From a virus, in the IMG/VR virus record IMGVR_UViG_3300008113_000252, positions 1-64,000 of that record: 64,000 nt of DNA. One strand, 5' to 3'. Within the stretch, counting starts at the first letter, position 1; the number at the start of each line of letters is the position of its first letter. This document shows, in pieces, positions 21,565-30,192 of the stretch. The position numbers were made by a program, and so were the translations under genes. The notes under the pieces are model-generated. The model made no database searches and was not told the DNA's origin. It saw only the letters and a list, made by a program, of their open reading frames with translations.

Positions 21565-21936
21565 ATGTCACAACTTGCCGGACTATCAAATGAACAAATT
21601 GTTTTTATCTACCTGAGACTCAAGAAGTATGCTGATTATGTTAACGATCTTATTCTTGAAGGTTATTCTACCCGAAAGATTACAATCGGCTTTGGGGATG
21701 TACAAACTGAAACAAAGATTACAGATGATGACTTACAAATTATCTTGGAAATCCCTGTGGTACAGATGTACATGTCAATTGAAAAATCATTAGCACCTAT
21801 TGTAGAGCTCATTAAAGATTCTGAGCCTGAACTCTATAACAAGATTGAAGCTATGATTGCTGAAGCTGAGTCTGGTGAGTTTGTAGTTGAGACTGAAGAC
21901 TTAGATGACGAAGACTCAGACGATGATGAAGGCTAA
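21565..21936 (+). CDS. Unknown protein with acidic tail
   Basis: 123 residues. Helical body, then an Asp/Glu tail (VETEDLDDEDSDDDEG). First complete gene of the replication-side operon; overlaps the HNH gene. No family recognised. Confidence 0.65.
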   Translation: MSQLAGLSNEQIVFIYLRLKKYADYVNDLILEGYSTRKITIGFGDVQTETKITDDDLQIILEIPVVQMYMSIEKSLAPIVELIKDSEPELYNKIEAMIAEAESGEFVVETEDLDDEDSDDDEG

Positions 21937-22306
21937 AAAGAAAATGTGCTCTGGTTGTGAAACTGAGCAATACATATGGAAGACAATTGGTAGGGACCGT
22001 TATTGTAAAGAGTGTGCTGGACGCATCACACCTGCAAAAAAGATTCCTGCCAAATCTTCCAAGAAAGCTGGAGAAGATCAGGTATATTCCAAATTAAGAA
22101 AGGACTACCTGACTCTTCATCCGGTGTGCAGAGCAAAAGTGCCTGGTTGTACTAATGTTGCTACAGATGTACATCATAAAGCCGGCCGAGGTAAATACTA
22201 TTTAATTACAACAACATGGCTTCCTGTATGTAGAATCTGCCATACTTGGATTGAAACTCATCCTACAGAAGCCAAAGAACTAGGTTTTTCAGAAAACAGA
22301 TTATGA
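21923..22306 (+). CDS. HNH-like endonuclease with zinc finger
   Basis: 127 residues from ATG 21923. The N-terminal CSGCETEQ ... CKEC is a zinc ribbon. The C-terminal part, HPVCRAKVPGCTNVATDVHHK followed by WLPVCRICHTWIETH, has the Cys pairs and the DVHH of an HNH/NinG-like nuclease. A recombination or packaging nicking role is possible. It is not obviously a homing enzyme, since it is part of the operon with 4-base spacing to neighbours. Confidence 0.7.
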   Translation: MMKAKKKMCSGCETEQYIWKTIGRDRYCKECAGRITPAKKIPAKSSKKAGEDQVYSKLRKDYLTLHPVCRAKVPGCTNVATDVHHKAGRGKYYLITTTWLPVCRICHTWIETHPTEAKELGFSENRL

Positions 22307-22491
22307 GAAAAGAACTTATCAAACTCGCTAACAACGATTACCTAACAATCAATGAAACCAAACGTAGTATTATGCAGTGGATTGCACAAGATCCACATAT
22401 CTTAAAAAACTACATAACAGCGAATAGAGATAAGTATAAACTCAGCATACATGCTGATCTTGAACTAAAACATAAACTAAAAAATGTCTAG
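22303..22491 (+). CDS. Small helical protein
   Basis: 62 residues, basic and helical (MRKELIKLANNDYLTINETKR...). Overlaps both neighbours by 4-8 bases, between the HNH gene and the helicase. Unknown. Confidence 0.6.
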   Translation: MRKELIKLANNDYLTINETKRSIMQWIAQDPHILKNYITANRDKYKLSIHADLELKHKLKNV

Positions 22492-23575
22492 AGACAGAGT
22501 CCAATCGGAAGCGATTGTTGAAGCTAACAAACACTTCCGTTGTGGTCTTGGTATCTCAATGGGTGTCGGTAAGACTTTAATCGGTCTTACACATATGGCT
22601 TCTCATTATAATGCTAATGCAAGATTCCTTGTAGTAGCTCCTAAAGTATCAATTTTTCAATCTTGGAAAGACGATGCTGCTAAATTTAAAATGCAGTATC
22701 TGTTGGATAAGATTGAATTTACTACCTATTTGTCATTAAGTAAAAGAGATCCGTCAAAATATAATGTTGTATATCTTGATGAGTGTCACAGTCTTTTGTA
22801 TTCACACAAAGACTTTCTTGATATTTACAAGGGTAAGATTCTTGGTTTAACCGGTACTCCTCCAGTGAGACAGTTTACCGAAAAAGCTAAGATGGTAAAT
22901 CAGTATTGTCCTATTGTATTCCGTTATCAAGTAGATGAAGCAGTCAATGCTAATATTCTTAATGATTACAGAATCATAGTACACATGCTTTCTCTTTCTG
23001 AAGTAAAAGACTTCAAAGTCAATATGAAGAACGGTAAATCGTTTAAAACTTCAGAAAAAGAGAGATATGCCTATACAAGTAGCAGAATAATGAATAGCGT
23101 ACAGGGTACCCAAGAGTATCAGTTTGCTGTCATTAGTAGGATGACTGCACTAAAGCAGTTCAATACTAAAGAGAAATATGCTAAAAGCTTATTATCAGAG
23201 CTTGGTGGTAAGACTATTGTCTTCTGTAATACTCAAGCGCAGGCTGATAGAATTTGTAAGTACAGCTATCACAGCAGTAATTATAAATCTGAAGCTAACC
23301 TCACACTGTTTAAAGACGGTGAGATTGATAAGCTTAGTTGTGTAGATCAATTAAATGAGGGTGTTACTATACCACATTTAGATACCGGTATCATCATGCA
23401 TGCATATGGTAATGAACGTAAAACCAATCAGAGAATCGGACGACTACTGCGTCTTAATCCTGATATGGTATCCAACATTCATATCCTATGCTACAGAGAT
23501 ACCGTTGATACTAAATGGGTACAAGAAGCGCTTAAGTCTATTGATCCAAATAAAATAACTTACTTGGAACGATGA
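22484..23575 (+). CDS. SF2 helicase, SNF2-like
   Basis: 363 residues, short for the family. Motif I is MGVGKT (26-31), motif II is YLDECHS, motif III is GLTGTP, and motif VI is QRIGRLLR. An ATP-driven DNA translocase or helicase, probably remodelling protein-DNA or branched intermediates during replication. crAss-like phages usually carry an SNF2-type helicase in this block. It overlaps both neighbours by a few bases. Confidence 0.88.
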   Translation: MSRDRVQSEAIVEANKHFRCGLGISMGVGKTLIGLTHMASHYNANARFLVVAPKVSIFQSWKDDAAKFKMQYLLDKIEFTTYLSLSKRDPSKYNVVYLDECHSLLYSHKDFLDIYKGKILGLTGTPPVRQFTEKAKMVNQYCPIVFRYQVDEAVNANILNDYRIIVHMLSLSEVKDFKVNMKNGKSFKTSEKERYAYTSSRIMNSVQGTQEYQFAVISRMTALKQFNTKEKYAKSLLSELGGKTIVFCNTQAQADRICKYSYHSSNYKSEANLTLFKDGEIDKLSCVDQLNEGVTIPHLDTGIIMHAYGNERKTNQRIGRLLRLNPDMVSNIHILCYRDTVDTKWVQEALKSIDPNKITYLER

Positions 23576-23946
23576 GCTTTACTATTAAAATGAAAAAAGG
23601 AGAGACCGGTCTTGTGCCGGTTTCTCTTGCTCATAAATCTCTATATAGAGAATTTGTTAGCAATCTTGATAAAGACGTGATTGTTGAAGTCAGCTTTAGT
23701 GCTGTAACCGCAGAGGGTACAAGACAACAAGTGAATAAACTTCACGCCACCATCAGAGAGATTTCTAACTATACCGGCCAGGATTTCGAAGACGTTAAAC
23801 TCTATGTTAAACAGAAAGCCGGTTTCATTATCATCTCATCTGAAGGTGGTGATGTGAAATCTTTTGGTGATATGAACAGAGATGAACTATCTGCTTGTAT
23901 TCAAGCAGCGGTAACTCTTGGTGAACAGTTGGGATTAAGCCTCTAA
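23572..23946 (+). CDS. NinB-like recombination protein (tentative)
   Basis: 124 residues. The central RQQVNKLHATIREISNYTGQDFEDVKLYVKQ segment resembles the NinB/Orf-type layout (N-K-x-H, then an E-D-x-K-x-x-x-K helix), and MNRDELSACIQAAVTLGEQLG is a C-terminal helix. Such proteins aid loading of recombinases onto single strands. Similarity is moderate. The 3' end overlaps a convergent gene by 12 bases. Confidence 0.5.
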   Translation: MSFTIKMKKGETGLVPVSLAHKSLYREFVSNLDKDVIVEVSFSAVTAEGTRQQVNKLHATIREISNYTGQDFEDVKLYVKQKAGFIIISSEGGDVKSFGDMNRDELSACIQAAVTLGEQLGLSL

Positions 23947-24213
23947 TGAGTCTCCAATCTCAGTCTCTTCAACCTTTCCTTGTTCTGTAGCTTCACGCTC
24001 AATCTCATTCATTAGGACAACTAATGTTTGAATGTGTGCAGCAAGAGGCTCATCAATCTTATCACCGTTAATCTTATCAAAGATTTCCTGGATTCTTTGT
24101 GGTTCAAGAGACTCAAGCATGTACATAATCAAGTGCTGAACTCTTGCATAGAAAGATCCATTTACTTGAATCGTAATAATTGAATCCTCTTTAATTGTTG
24201 GAATAGTTGCCAT
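23935..24213 (-). CDS. Lone minus-strand gene, unknown
   Basis: 92 residues starting MATIPTIKEDSIITIQVNGSFYARVQHL, with a helical acidic C-terminus. It is antisense to the surrounding operon. Its ATG and that of the UDG gene share the palindrome CATG (24211-24214), and its 3' end overlaps the NinB-like gene. Coding quality is good, and the opening I-P-T-I-K-E-D-S pattern looks like a conserved phage protein. Its promoter must lie inside the UDG coding region, so it may belong to the late programme. Confidence 0.7.
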   Translation of the reverse strand: MATIPTIKEDSIITIQVNGSFYARVQHLIMYMLESLEPQRIQEIFDKINGDKIDEPLAAHIQTLVVLMNEIEREATEQGKVEETEIGDSLEA

Positions 24214-24931
24214 GACAAACGTTGAAGTTAATACTGTAGAAATAGCTCAGAAGCTTTATGAAAAGCTAAAAGGTACCGGTTGGGATGAAGCATTACGCAC
24301 ATACTTACTGGGAGATAGTTTTCAAACTCTTCTAAATGAGCTAGTAAAATTACGTAATGAGGGTAAAAGAATTACACCTCCCCTTAAAAATGTTTTTAGA
24401 GCATTCCAAGAATGCCCTGCAAACACTGTAAAGGTTGTAATGATTGGACAGGACCCCTATCCACAATTTAATGTAGCTGACGGAATAGCATTCTCTTGCG
24501 GGAATACTAAGTATCCAGAAGCATCTTTAAGGTATATGTTAAAGGAGATATCCTTGACAGTGCCTGAAGATCAAAGAGATCCTGTACAATCTGCAGATCT
24601 TAAACGATGGTCTAATCAAGGTTTATTGATGATTAACTGTGCTCTCACAACTAACGTTGGAGAAATCGGTAAGCATTATGATCTTTGGTCAGACTTCATT
24701 GCCTATGTTCTAGACTATCTTGCATACAAGAATGAAGGTATTGTTTATGTAATGCTTGGTAAGAAGGCTCAAGAATGGGATGATTTTATCTATGATACAA
24801 ATCACAAGATTCATGTAAGTCATCCTGCTAGCGCTGCTTATAATAAAGAATCTAGATGGAACAGCAACAATCTATTCAATCAGGTGAACGACTATTTGAC
24901 CTCAGTCAATCAGACATCAATTATCTGGTAA
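24212..24931 (+). CDS. ung: Uracil-DNA glycosylase, family 1
   Basis: 239 residues. Removes uracil from DNA. Motif A is IGQDPYP (catalytic Asp81; the usual final His is Pro), then GIAFS, and motif B is HVSHPASAAY (His204; the usual HPSPLS is altered). Both changes are near the active site, but the catalytic Asp and His remain. With ThyA and MazG it suggests that uracil is kept out of this phage genome. The last 76 bases are shared with the next gene in another frame. Confidence 0.9.
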   Translation: MTNVEVNTVEIAQKLYEKLKGTGWDEALRTYLLGDSFQTLLNELVKLRNEGKRITPPLKNVFRAFQECPANTVKVVMIGQDPYPQFNVADGIAFSCGNTKYPEASLRYMLKEISLTVPEDQRDPVQSADLKRWSNQGLLMINCALTTNVGEIGKHYDLWSDFIAYVLDYLAYKNEGIVYVMLGKKAQEWDDFIYDTNHKIHVSHPASAAYNKESRWNSNNLFNQVNDYLTSVNQTSIIW

Positions 24932-25452
24932 CAAACTACTCTCCTAAAATATTAAAACTGTATTTAGAGAGGATACTGTACTATACTTATGATGCTGAAG
25001 ATGACGGTAGTAGAAAGACCGGATCTTTGCTTGTAAGAGCTTCTATTTCTAATTCCATTAGAAAGTACACAGCTTTTTCATTAGCATCTATCGGAAATGC
25101 CATTGGTAAAGATCATGCTACTGTTATACATCAAAACAAGAACCATGAGATTTACTATAGAAGCTTTCCTGAGTATCGTACATACTATGATCACTGCTGC
25201 TTTATAGTACAAAACATTTCTAAGCTGGTTGTAAAAGCTAGCAACTCTTATATTGATCTGTCAAAGCAAAGCATTGACTATATGGAGCAACTTAAGAGGG
25301 AGGAGAAGACCCGGCAAAGAAAACTAGATAAGCTAGAAGGTACTATACGTTCTATTAAAAGTATTCTTAAGAAATCTTTAACACATCAAGAGAAACTAAA
25401 TCTTATTGATGAGGCTATAAAAAAGAAAGGGGATCTAACAGACCCCCTTTAA
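24856..25452 (+). CDS. DnaA domain IV-like DNA-binding protein
   Basis: 198 residues. The segment 66-98, with SLASIGNAIGKDHATVIHQNKNHE, matches the DnaA C-terminal signature (SLxxIGxxFGGRDHTTVxHA). There is no AAA+ ATPase domain, so this is a stand-alone origin-binding domain with a long coiled-coil C-terminus (about 130-190). Likely role: marking the phage origin or recruiting the helicase. It overlaps the UDG gene by 76 bases. The last plus gene before a convergent cassette. Confidence 0.72.
   Translation: MEQQQSIQSGERLFDLSQSDINYLVTNYSPKILKLYLERILYYTYDAEDDGSRKTGSLLVRASISNSIRKYTAFSLASIGNAIGKDHATVIHQNKNHEIYYRSFPEYRTYYDHCCFIVQNISKLVVKASNSYIDLSKQSIDYMEQLKREEKTRQRKLDKLEGTIRSIKSILKKSLTHQEKLNLIDEAIKKKGDLTDPL
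25420..25450 (-). terminator. Terminator of the spanin-like cassette
   Basis: AAAGGGG(A)TCT, loop AAC, AGACCCCTTT. Read on the minus strand the stem is followed by CTTTTTT, so it ends minus transcription. It lies in the last codons of the DnaA-like gene and may act in both directions. Confidence 0.65.
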
Positions 25453-25484
25453 GCAATACTATATCGTGCATCAGTATGCTTCAC

Positions 25485-25895
25485 CTACAAGAGAAGAATA
25501 GTTAAAGCCCCAACACCAATACCAACAAGAGTACCACTAACAAAGAATTTCTTCACTTTCCCCTGAATAATAGTTTTTTCTTCATTACAAATGGAGATAA
25601 TCTTATCTTTCTCGGTAATGATTGATTCCAAGTTATTGATCTTAAGATCCTTGGTCTGAATAATTTGGTCTTGAATAGTGACCTGAGACTTTAACTTTGT
25701 TAGAATATCAGACAGTATCTTGTTCTCTTTACGAACAAGGTCTCCTTCTTCTAAATCAACAACAACCATTTTAGCCATTTCTACCGGGAGGCAGATGATG
25801 GTGTCTTTAGTTGTTGTTATAACGGTTTGAGAAATACTCGGTAAGCTCATTACTAGAAAGCTTACTAATAGAGTCAATTCTTTTCTTGTAATCAT
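25485..25895 (-). CDS. Exported coiled-coil membrane protein, spanin-like
   Basis: 136 residues from ATG 25895 (MITRKELTLLVSFLVMSLPSISQ), a good signal peptide; longer in-frame starts at 25922 or 25970 are less likely. A coiled coil (about 55-110) follows and a C-terminal hydrophobic segment (GTLVGIGVGALTILLL). It overlaps the upstream gene by 89 bases in another frame, the arrangement typical of phage spanin pairs (Rz/Rz1). It lacks a clear lipobox. Likely acts in the envelope at lysis. Confidence 0.55.
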   Translation of the reverse strand: MITRKELTLLVSFLVMSLPSISQTVITTTKDTIICLPVEMAKMVVVDLEEGDLVRKENKILSDILTKLKSQVTIQDQIIQTKDLKINNLESIITEKDKIISICNEEKTIIQGKVKKFFVSGTLVGIGVGALTILLL

Positions 25896-26139
25896 TTTTG
25901 ATTTTTTGTAATTGTTTTTCATCTGCGTTGATCTCTCTACCCAGTGAGTCAACCTGTACAACCAACACATCTGTAAAGATATCTAGAGAATCATTGGCTA
26001 GTCTTAAACTATCCACTCTTTGTTCTGAGAGCTCCTTGAGCTTCTCTAATTCAGTTAGGGTTTTGCGTCCTTCTCTTAGAAGATACAGCTGACCTACAAT
26101 GATTACAGCAAAAATGAGCAAGCTGATTCTCCTAAGCAT
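25807..26139 (-). CDS. Inner-membrane coiled-coil protein, i-spanin-like
   Basis: 110 residues: N-terminal membrane anchor (LLIFAVIIVGQLYLL), then a long periplasmic coiled coil rich in Leu, Glu, Lys and Asp. This is the layout of an inner-membrane spanin subunit. It overlaps the downstream exported protein by 89 bases and the upstream gene by 8. Confidence 0.6.
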   Translation of the reverse strand: MLRRISLLIFAVIIVGQLYLLREGRKTLTELEKLKELSEQRVDSLRLANDSLDIFTDVLVVQVDSLGREINADEKQLQKIKNDYKKRIDSISKLSSNELTEYFSNRYNNN

Positions 26140-26428
26140 ACTTTATTGGTTTAACTTTCTTTTGTTCTTCTCTATATAATACAAAGTCAGGAAGCTCAAA
26201 TTTAGCTTCTCTTGTCTTTTTGTTATAGAGTTGATCCTCAATACGCAAGAATCTTGTCTCAAGATTGTCAATGCGGACTTTGTCTTGAGCACTTTGGTTC
26301 AGAAGAAGCTTGATATCACTTTTCATCTCTTGCATGTTCTGATACAGCATCATAGAGACAAATGATAGTAAAGCTGGAGTAATCCAACTTTTAACTTCTT
26401 TTAAGATGTTAGAACTGTTCTGTTCCAT
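26132..26428 (-). CDS. Single-span coiled-coil membrane protein
   Basis: 98 residues. One membrane segment (about 16-30, WITPALLSFVSMML), then coiled coil (SDIKLLLNQSAQDKVRIDNLE). This pattern resembles small holin-like or haemolysin XhlA-type phage proteins. First gene of the three-gene minus cassette. The role in lysis is inferred from the cassette. Confidence 0.55.
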   Translation of the reverse strand: MEQNSSNILKEVKSWITPALLSFVSMMLYQNMQEMKSDIKLLLNQSAQDKVRIDNLETRFLRIEDQLYNKKTREAKFELPDFVLYREEQKKVKPIKYA

Positions 26429-26647
26429 AGTTTTATAAAAACACAGGACCCCGTCGCTCTTTGAGAAAGTGAAGAAAGCCCCTGCTATTAAGAAGACAAT
26501 TTACAATACGACCACCACCACGGTACTTTGCCACGGTGGTTGCAAGGTGGAGTCCTGGCTGGCTCGCAAGCCAAACATTTCGTATCTTGCAATACCTTAA
26601 GGGTCTACCCCCTCACTTATAAAATAACACATAATTCTGATATTTCA
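26429..26647. other. Divergent intergenic region
   Basis: No gene in 219 bases. Contains an imperfect inverted repeat ACCACC...GGTGGT (26511-26540), a perfect TGGCT/AGCCA hairpin (26560-26573) and ATTTCGTATCTT at about 26577, a match to the core of the repeated element found before 43042 and 49935. Promoters for both directions should lie here; I saw no clear TAnnTTTG. Confidence 0.45.
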
Positions 26648-27253
26648 ATGGAGGGACTATACAAATTATGCGTAAAGCATGACATTACCCCAAATGAATT
26701 GATGGTATTGTATACAATATCCATTAACCACATTGCTCCCGAAAGGATTAAAAGAGATTTAAGCATAAGAGATATGATCTCTAGAGACTTGGTCAGTATT
26801 GTTGACAGGAAACCTATTCTCAGTACAAAGGGTAAAGCTTTATTGGATCAGACAATTGGGTTGTTTTTAAAGAGTCAAACTAAACGAGACCTTACTAAGG
26901 ATCCTAGTTTCCTTGATAATGTAGATAAATACCAGAGTCTCTGGCCTAAAGTAAACCGTATCATTAATGGTCGTAAATATCCTCTAAGAGATCCAATCAA
27001 AGAGGTTGTTCAGGCTTTTAATAAGTTCTTCACTGATTACCCTAATGAAGACTGGAATATAATATTTGAGGTCACACAGAAGTATATCAATGGTCACAGA
27101 GACAATATGGACTACATGTTAGGGTCTAAGACTTTTATTTATAAAATGGAAGGAGGTATGAGTAAATCAAGACTTGCTGCTGAGATTGAATCTCGTGATA
27201 GCACATCTGATGATGACTTTGTACCAGACTTCTTCAGACCCAAATCTGTATGA
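26648..27253 (+). CDS. Putative replication protein (winged-helix-like)
   Basis: 201 residues from ATG 26648 (MEGLYKLCVKHDITPNELMVLY). The N-terminal 60 look like a winged helix (DLSIRDMISRDLVSIVDRKPILSTKGKALLDQ), and the C-terminus is charged. Directly upstream of the DnaB-like helicase with a 4-base overlap, it is a candidate helicase loader or replisome organiser (inference from position and fold). Confidence 0.5.
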   Translation: MEGLYKLCVKHDITPNELMVLYTISINHIAPERIKRDLSIRDMISRDLVSIVDRKPILSTKGKALLDQTIGLFLKSQTKRDLTKDPSFLDNVDKYQSLWPKVNRIINGRKYPLRDPIKEVVQAFNKFFTDYPNEDWNIIFEVTQKYINGHRDNMDYMLGSKTFIYKMEGGMSKSRLAAEIESRDSTSDDDFVPDFFRPKSV

Positions 27254-28218
27254 GTGAATTTTTTGAATCATCTGCAATACACCAATCGGAGTATTATAAG
27301 CAGGCAATCAAACATATTAAAGATCGTAAAGCTGGTCTAATTACTTCATTTAAAACACCTTGGGAAAAGTTAAATAACGAAACCCTAGATGGCTTTGAAT
27401 GGAAAACAATGGTTGTTATTGCTGCACGTTCCAGTGTTGGTAAGACTGCTATTAAAGATCAGATTATACGTTTAGCTCACCATTTAAATCCAAACACCCA
27501 GTTTGAAGTTGTTGAGTTTCAGTTTGAGTTACCACCTGTACGACATGTAATCCGTCAGCTTGCTGGCTATACTAATATGCCGTATAGTAAAATCCAATCA
27601 AAGGCTGGGTTATCTGACTCTGACTTTGAGAAGATCAAACTAAACGCTCAAAACATTGTAAAGAATCTTCCTTTACCATACGTAGTTAGTAGACCTCTAA
27701 CGGTTGAATCACTACGTAAAGAAATAGAATACCATTGCGGTGTAAAGTTTCCAGGTAAAAAGGTTCTGTACACTCTTGATCACGCAGGTCTTGTTCTTAG
27801 AAATTCTAAATCTACAGAACGGGATACACTGATTGAGTTAGCAGCTATGATAACAGAGATGAAGAATAAGTATGACTTAATCTTTATCCTGTTGGCACAG
27901 CTAAACCGTAATATAGAAAGACCAGAGAGAAACGTTGACGGTTCTCCTGGTAACTTTATTACATCATCCGACATAATGGGCTCAGATGCTTTAATGCAGC
28001 ATGCTGACATACTTATTGGAGCTAACAGACCCGGAATGTTCAACATCAGATACTACGGTCCGATGAGATATCAGATTACCACACGGTATGACACGGTATT
28101 TCATATGATTAAGAATCGTGATGGTGAAGCCGGTCAGTTACTCTGGTTTAAGTTTGAAGGTTCCACTATGTCATTAGAGGAAATGGATACTCCTAATTGT
28201 AAAGAAAATCTGTTTTAA
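27250..28218 (+). CDS. DnaB-like replicative helicase
   Basis: 322 residues, only the RecA-like motor domain of DnaB. Walker A is RSSVGKT (60-66), Walker B LDHAGLV, and the conserved Gln/Arg segment is LLAQLNRNIERP, near DB_C motif H3. The DnaB N-terminal primase-binding domain is missing. Unwinds DNA at the fork with the primase encoded at 30233. Confidence 0.85.
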   Translation: MSEFFESSAIHQSEYYKQAIKHIKDRKAGLITSFKTPWEKLNNETLDGFEWKTMVVIAARSSVGKTAIKDQIIRLAHHLNPNTQFEVVEFQFELPPVRHVIRQLAGYTNMPYSKIQSKAGLSDSDFEKIKLNAQNIVKNLPLPYVVSRPLTVESLRKEIEYHCGVKFPGKKVLYTLDHAGLVLRNSKSTERDTLIELAAMITEMKNKYDLIFILLAQLNRNIERPERNVDGSPGNFITSSDIMGSDALMQHADILIGANRPGMFNIRYYGPMRYQITTRYDTVFHMIKNRDGEAGQLLWFKFEGSTMSLEEMDTPNCKENLF

Positions 28219-28790
28219 TGACACATGTTGAATTTAAAAAGGAAGCATTATACTTCCACGCACAAACACTAGCAAATTTTGGAGAAGACATTGACAATTG
28301 CTTCTTCAAGCCCGTACTAGAGGGCAACAAACCACAAATTGGTTCTGGTAGATACATCTTCCTGTTTAAAAAAGAGCTTGAGCAAATGGCACGTACACAT
28401 GCTGCTTACTTTGAGTTTGCTCGTAAACATGATGATGGTACTTGGGGCCCAAAGAGTGATAAAAGAGAGTTGTACAAGCTTGTTCATAATGGATATCCTG
28501 ATGAGCATGCTATTCCAACCAGCACTGATGGTGAAAGCTTTGCTATCCCAACAGATGAACTTATCATGGTAATGGACTATACCCCAGCAAAAGTTAATCT
28601 TGACCAACCAGTAAGGATTAGTCTTGATCAACCAGAAAGCTTTAGGGTAGCCCACACTACTCATAGTCAAGCAAATGCTTCAAGTTATCAACCAGAGCTA
28701 AACTTTAAAAGTTTAAGTAGTATCTTTGATAAACCTCTGATGCAAGCAACATTGGGAGATTTAGTTGAAGCTCTTAAAACTTTGAAGTAA
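28218..28790 (+). CDS. Unknown protein between helicase and Sak4-like ATPase
   Basis: 190 residues. Helical N-terminus with several Cys and Phe (DIDNCFFKPVLEG), a repeated LDQP motif (NLDQPVRISLDQPESF), and a C-terminal helix. Both stops overlap the neighbouring starts (TAATG), so it is translated with the replication genes. No family recognised. Confidence 0.65.
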   Translation: MTHVEFKKEALYFHAQTLANFGEDIDNCFFKPVLEGNKPQIGSGRYIFLFKKELEQMARTHAAYFEFARKHDDGTWGPKSDKRELYKLVHNGYPDEHAIPTSTDGESFAIPTDELIMVMDYTPAKVNLDQPVRISLDQPESFRVAHTTHSQANASSYQPELNFKSLSSIFDKPLMQATLGDLVEALKTLK

Positions 28791-29479
28791 TGGCACATTC
28801 AGTATTGATTATTGGTGAATCTGGTAGTGGTAAGTCTACAGGTATTCGTAATTTGAATCCTGCAGAAACGGTAATCTTTAATACGGCAAACAAACCTTTG
28901 CCTTTTAAAGGTTGGAAGAGTAAGTACTCTGCTGAGAATAAGAATCTCCTTTCACTTACAGACATTGTAGGTGATGACGGCAGGGTAAACTTTTCCAAAT
29001 TAGGTAAAGTGTTCGCAAGAGTGAATGAGCGTACAGAGATCAAAAATTTCGTGATTGATGATTTCCAGTACTTGTTTGCATTTGAATACTTTGCTCGCGC
29101 AAATGAAAAGGGTTATGACAAGTTTACTCAATTGGCTAAGTCAATGAGTGATATTGCCACAGCTCCTATCACACTGCGTGATGACTTAATGGTTTACTTC
29201 CTGACACATGCTGAAGAAGCATATGATACGGACGGTAACCGCAAAGTGAAAGCTAAAACAATCGGTAAGATGATTGACAATGTGCTGACACTTGAGGGAC
29301 TCTTTTCTATAGTTCTATTTGCAAAAGCAAAGAAAACTAAAGAAGGAATTGATTATCTATTTGAAACTGAAACGAACGGTGAGAATACCTGTAAGTCTCC
29401 AATGGATATGTTTGATTCTAAAGAGATCTCTAATGATCTTCAATTTGTAAGAGAAGCAATTATTAACTACGAAAATTAA
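28790..29479 (+). CDS. Sak4-like single-strand annealing ATPase
   Basis: 229 residues of RecA-like P-loop ATPase: Walker A GESGSGKST (9-17), Walker B FVIDDFQ. The length and the immediate downstream SSB-like gene match the Sak4/AAA_24 phage recombinases. It probably promotes strand annealing in recombination-dependent replication. Confidence 0.8.
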   Translation: MAHSVLIIGESGSGKSTGIRNLNPAETVIFNTANKPLPFKGWKSKYSAENKNLLSLTDIVGDDGRVNFSKLGKVFARVNERTEIKNFVIDDFQYLFAFEYFARANEKGYDKFTQLAKSMSDIATAPITLRDDLMVYFLTHAEEAYDTDGNRKVKAKTIGKMIDNVLTLEGLFSIVLFAKAKKTKEGIDYLFETETNGENTCKSPMDMFDSKEISNDLQFVREAIINYEN

Positions 29480-29481
29480 TT

Positions 29482-30171
29482 ATGTCATTTTCAACTAAAG
29501 GTATTGATACCACCCCTAAGAAAGAGATCGGTCCTGATAAGAACCTTGGTCTTGGTAACCACACTGTTCGTGTATACGGAATTGAGCTACGTTCAATGCC
29601 ATACAACGCTGAGCAAATGGAACTTGTACTTACTCTTGTAGGTAAGTCTAATGATCCAAACTTTGAGGGATGGCCAATTGATATGGATAACCCTAATAAG
29701 GGAACTTTTCCTGGTCCAATGTCACGTGTTGCAACTAGTCCGTTTAAGTTTGAGTCTAGAACTCTTGCTGATGGTACTCGTATTGACCGTGATGCTCAAA
29801 TTATGAAAACTATTGCTCACTTAGCTGATGAGCTTGGTGTACGTAATGATGTAGACGAGGTAGATGCAGCTACTCTTCAGGAGTATGTACAAGCAGTATC
29901 CCATATCTTCCGTTCAGCAAAATCTAAATTGAACGTTCTTGTTGGAGGTTCTAAGTACTTGAACAAAGAAGGTAAGCTTCGTACTAACTACTCTTTTCCT
30001 TACTTGAAGAAAGGACGTGCTTTCCAAAGCGCTGATGCTGAAGAAAACATTGTTCCCGAATATGATGAAGCAACTCATCTATATGTTCCAGAGAAAGTAA
30101 AGAGTGCTCTTGTTCAAGAATCACAACCTTCAGCAGCTCCTGTTGCACAGGATGATGATCTTGATTGGTAA
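29482..30171 (+). CDS. SSB-like partner of the Sak4-like ATPase
   Basis: 229 residues. Beta-rich body (NHTVRVYGIELRS, MELVLTLVGKSND) and an unstructured Ala/Pro/Gln linker ending in the acidic tip AQDDDLDW, like the C-terminal tip of bacterial SSB that recruits partners. The protein at 39633 ends with the same DDDLDW. Two bases separate it from the ATPase gene. Function as a single-strand-binding protein is inferred. Confidence 0.65.
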   Translation: MSFSTKGIDTTPKKEIGPDKNLGLGNHTVRVYGIELRSMPYNAEQMELVLTLVGKSNDPNFEGWPIDMDNPNKGTFPGPMSRVATSPFKFESRTLADGTRIDRDAQIMKTIAHLADELGVRNDVDEVDAATLQEYVQAVSHIFRSAKSKLNVLVGGSKYLNKEGKLRTNYSFPYLKKGRAFQSADAEENIVPEYDEATHLYVPEKVKSALVQESQPSAAPVAQDDDLDW

Positions 30172-30192
30172 GATTCTTTAAGATAAATTGAT

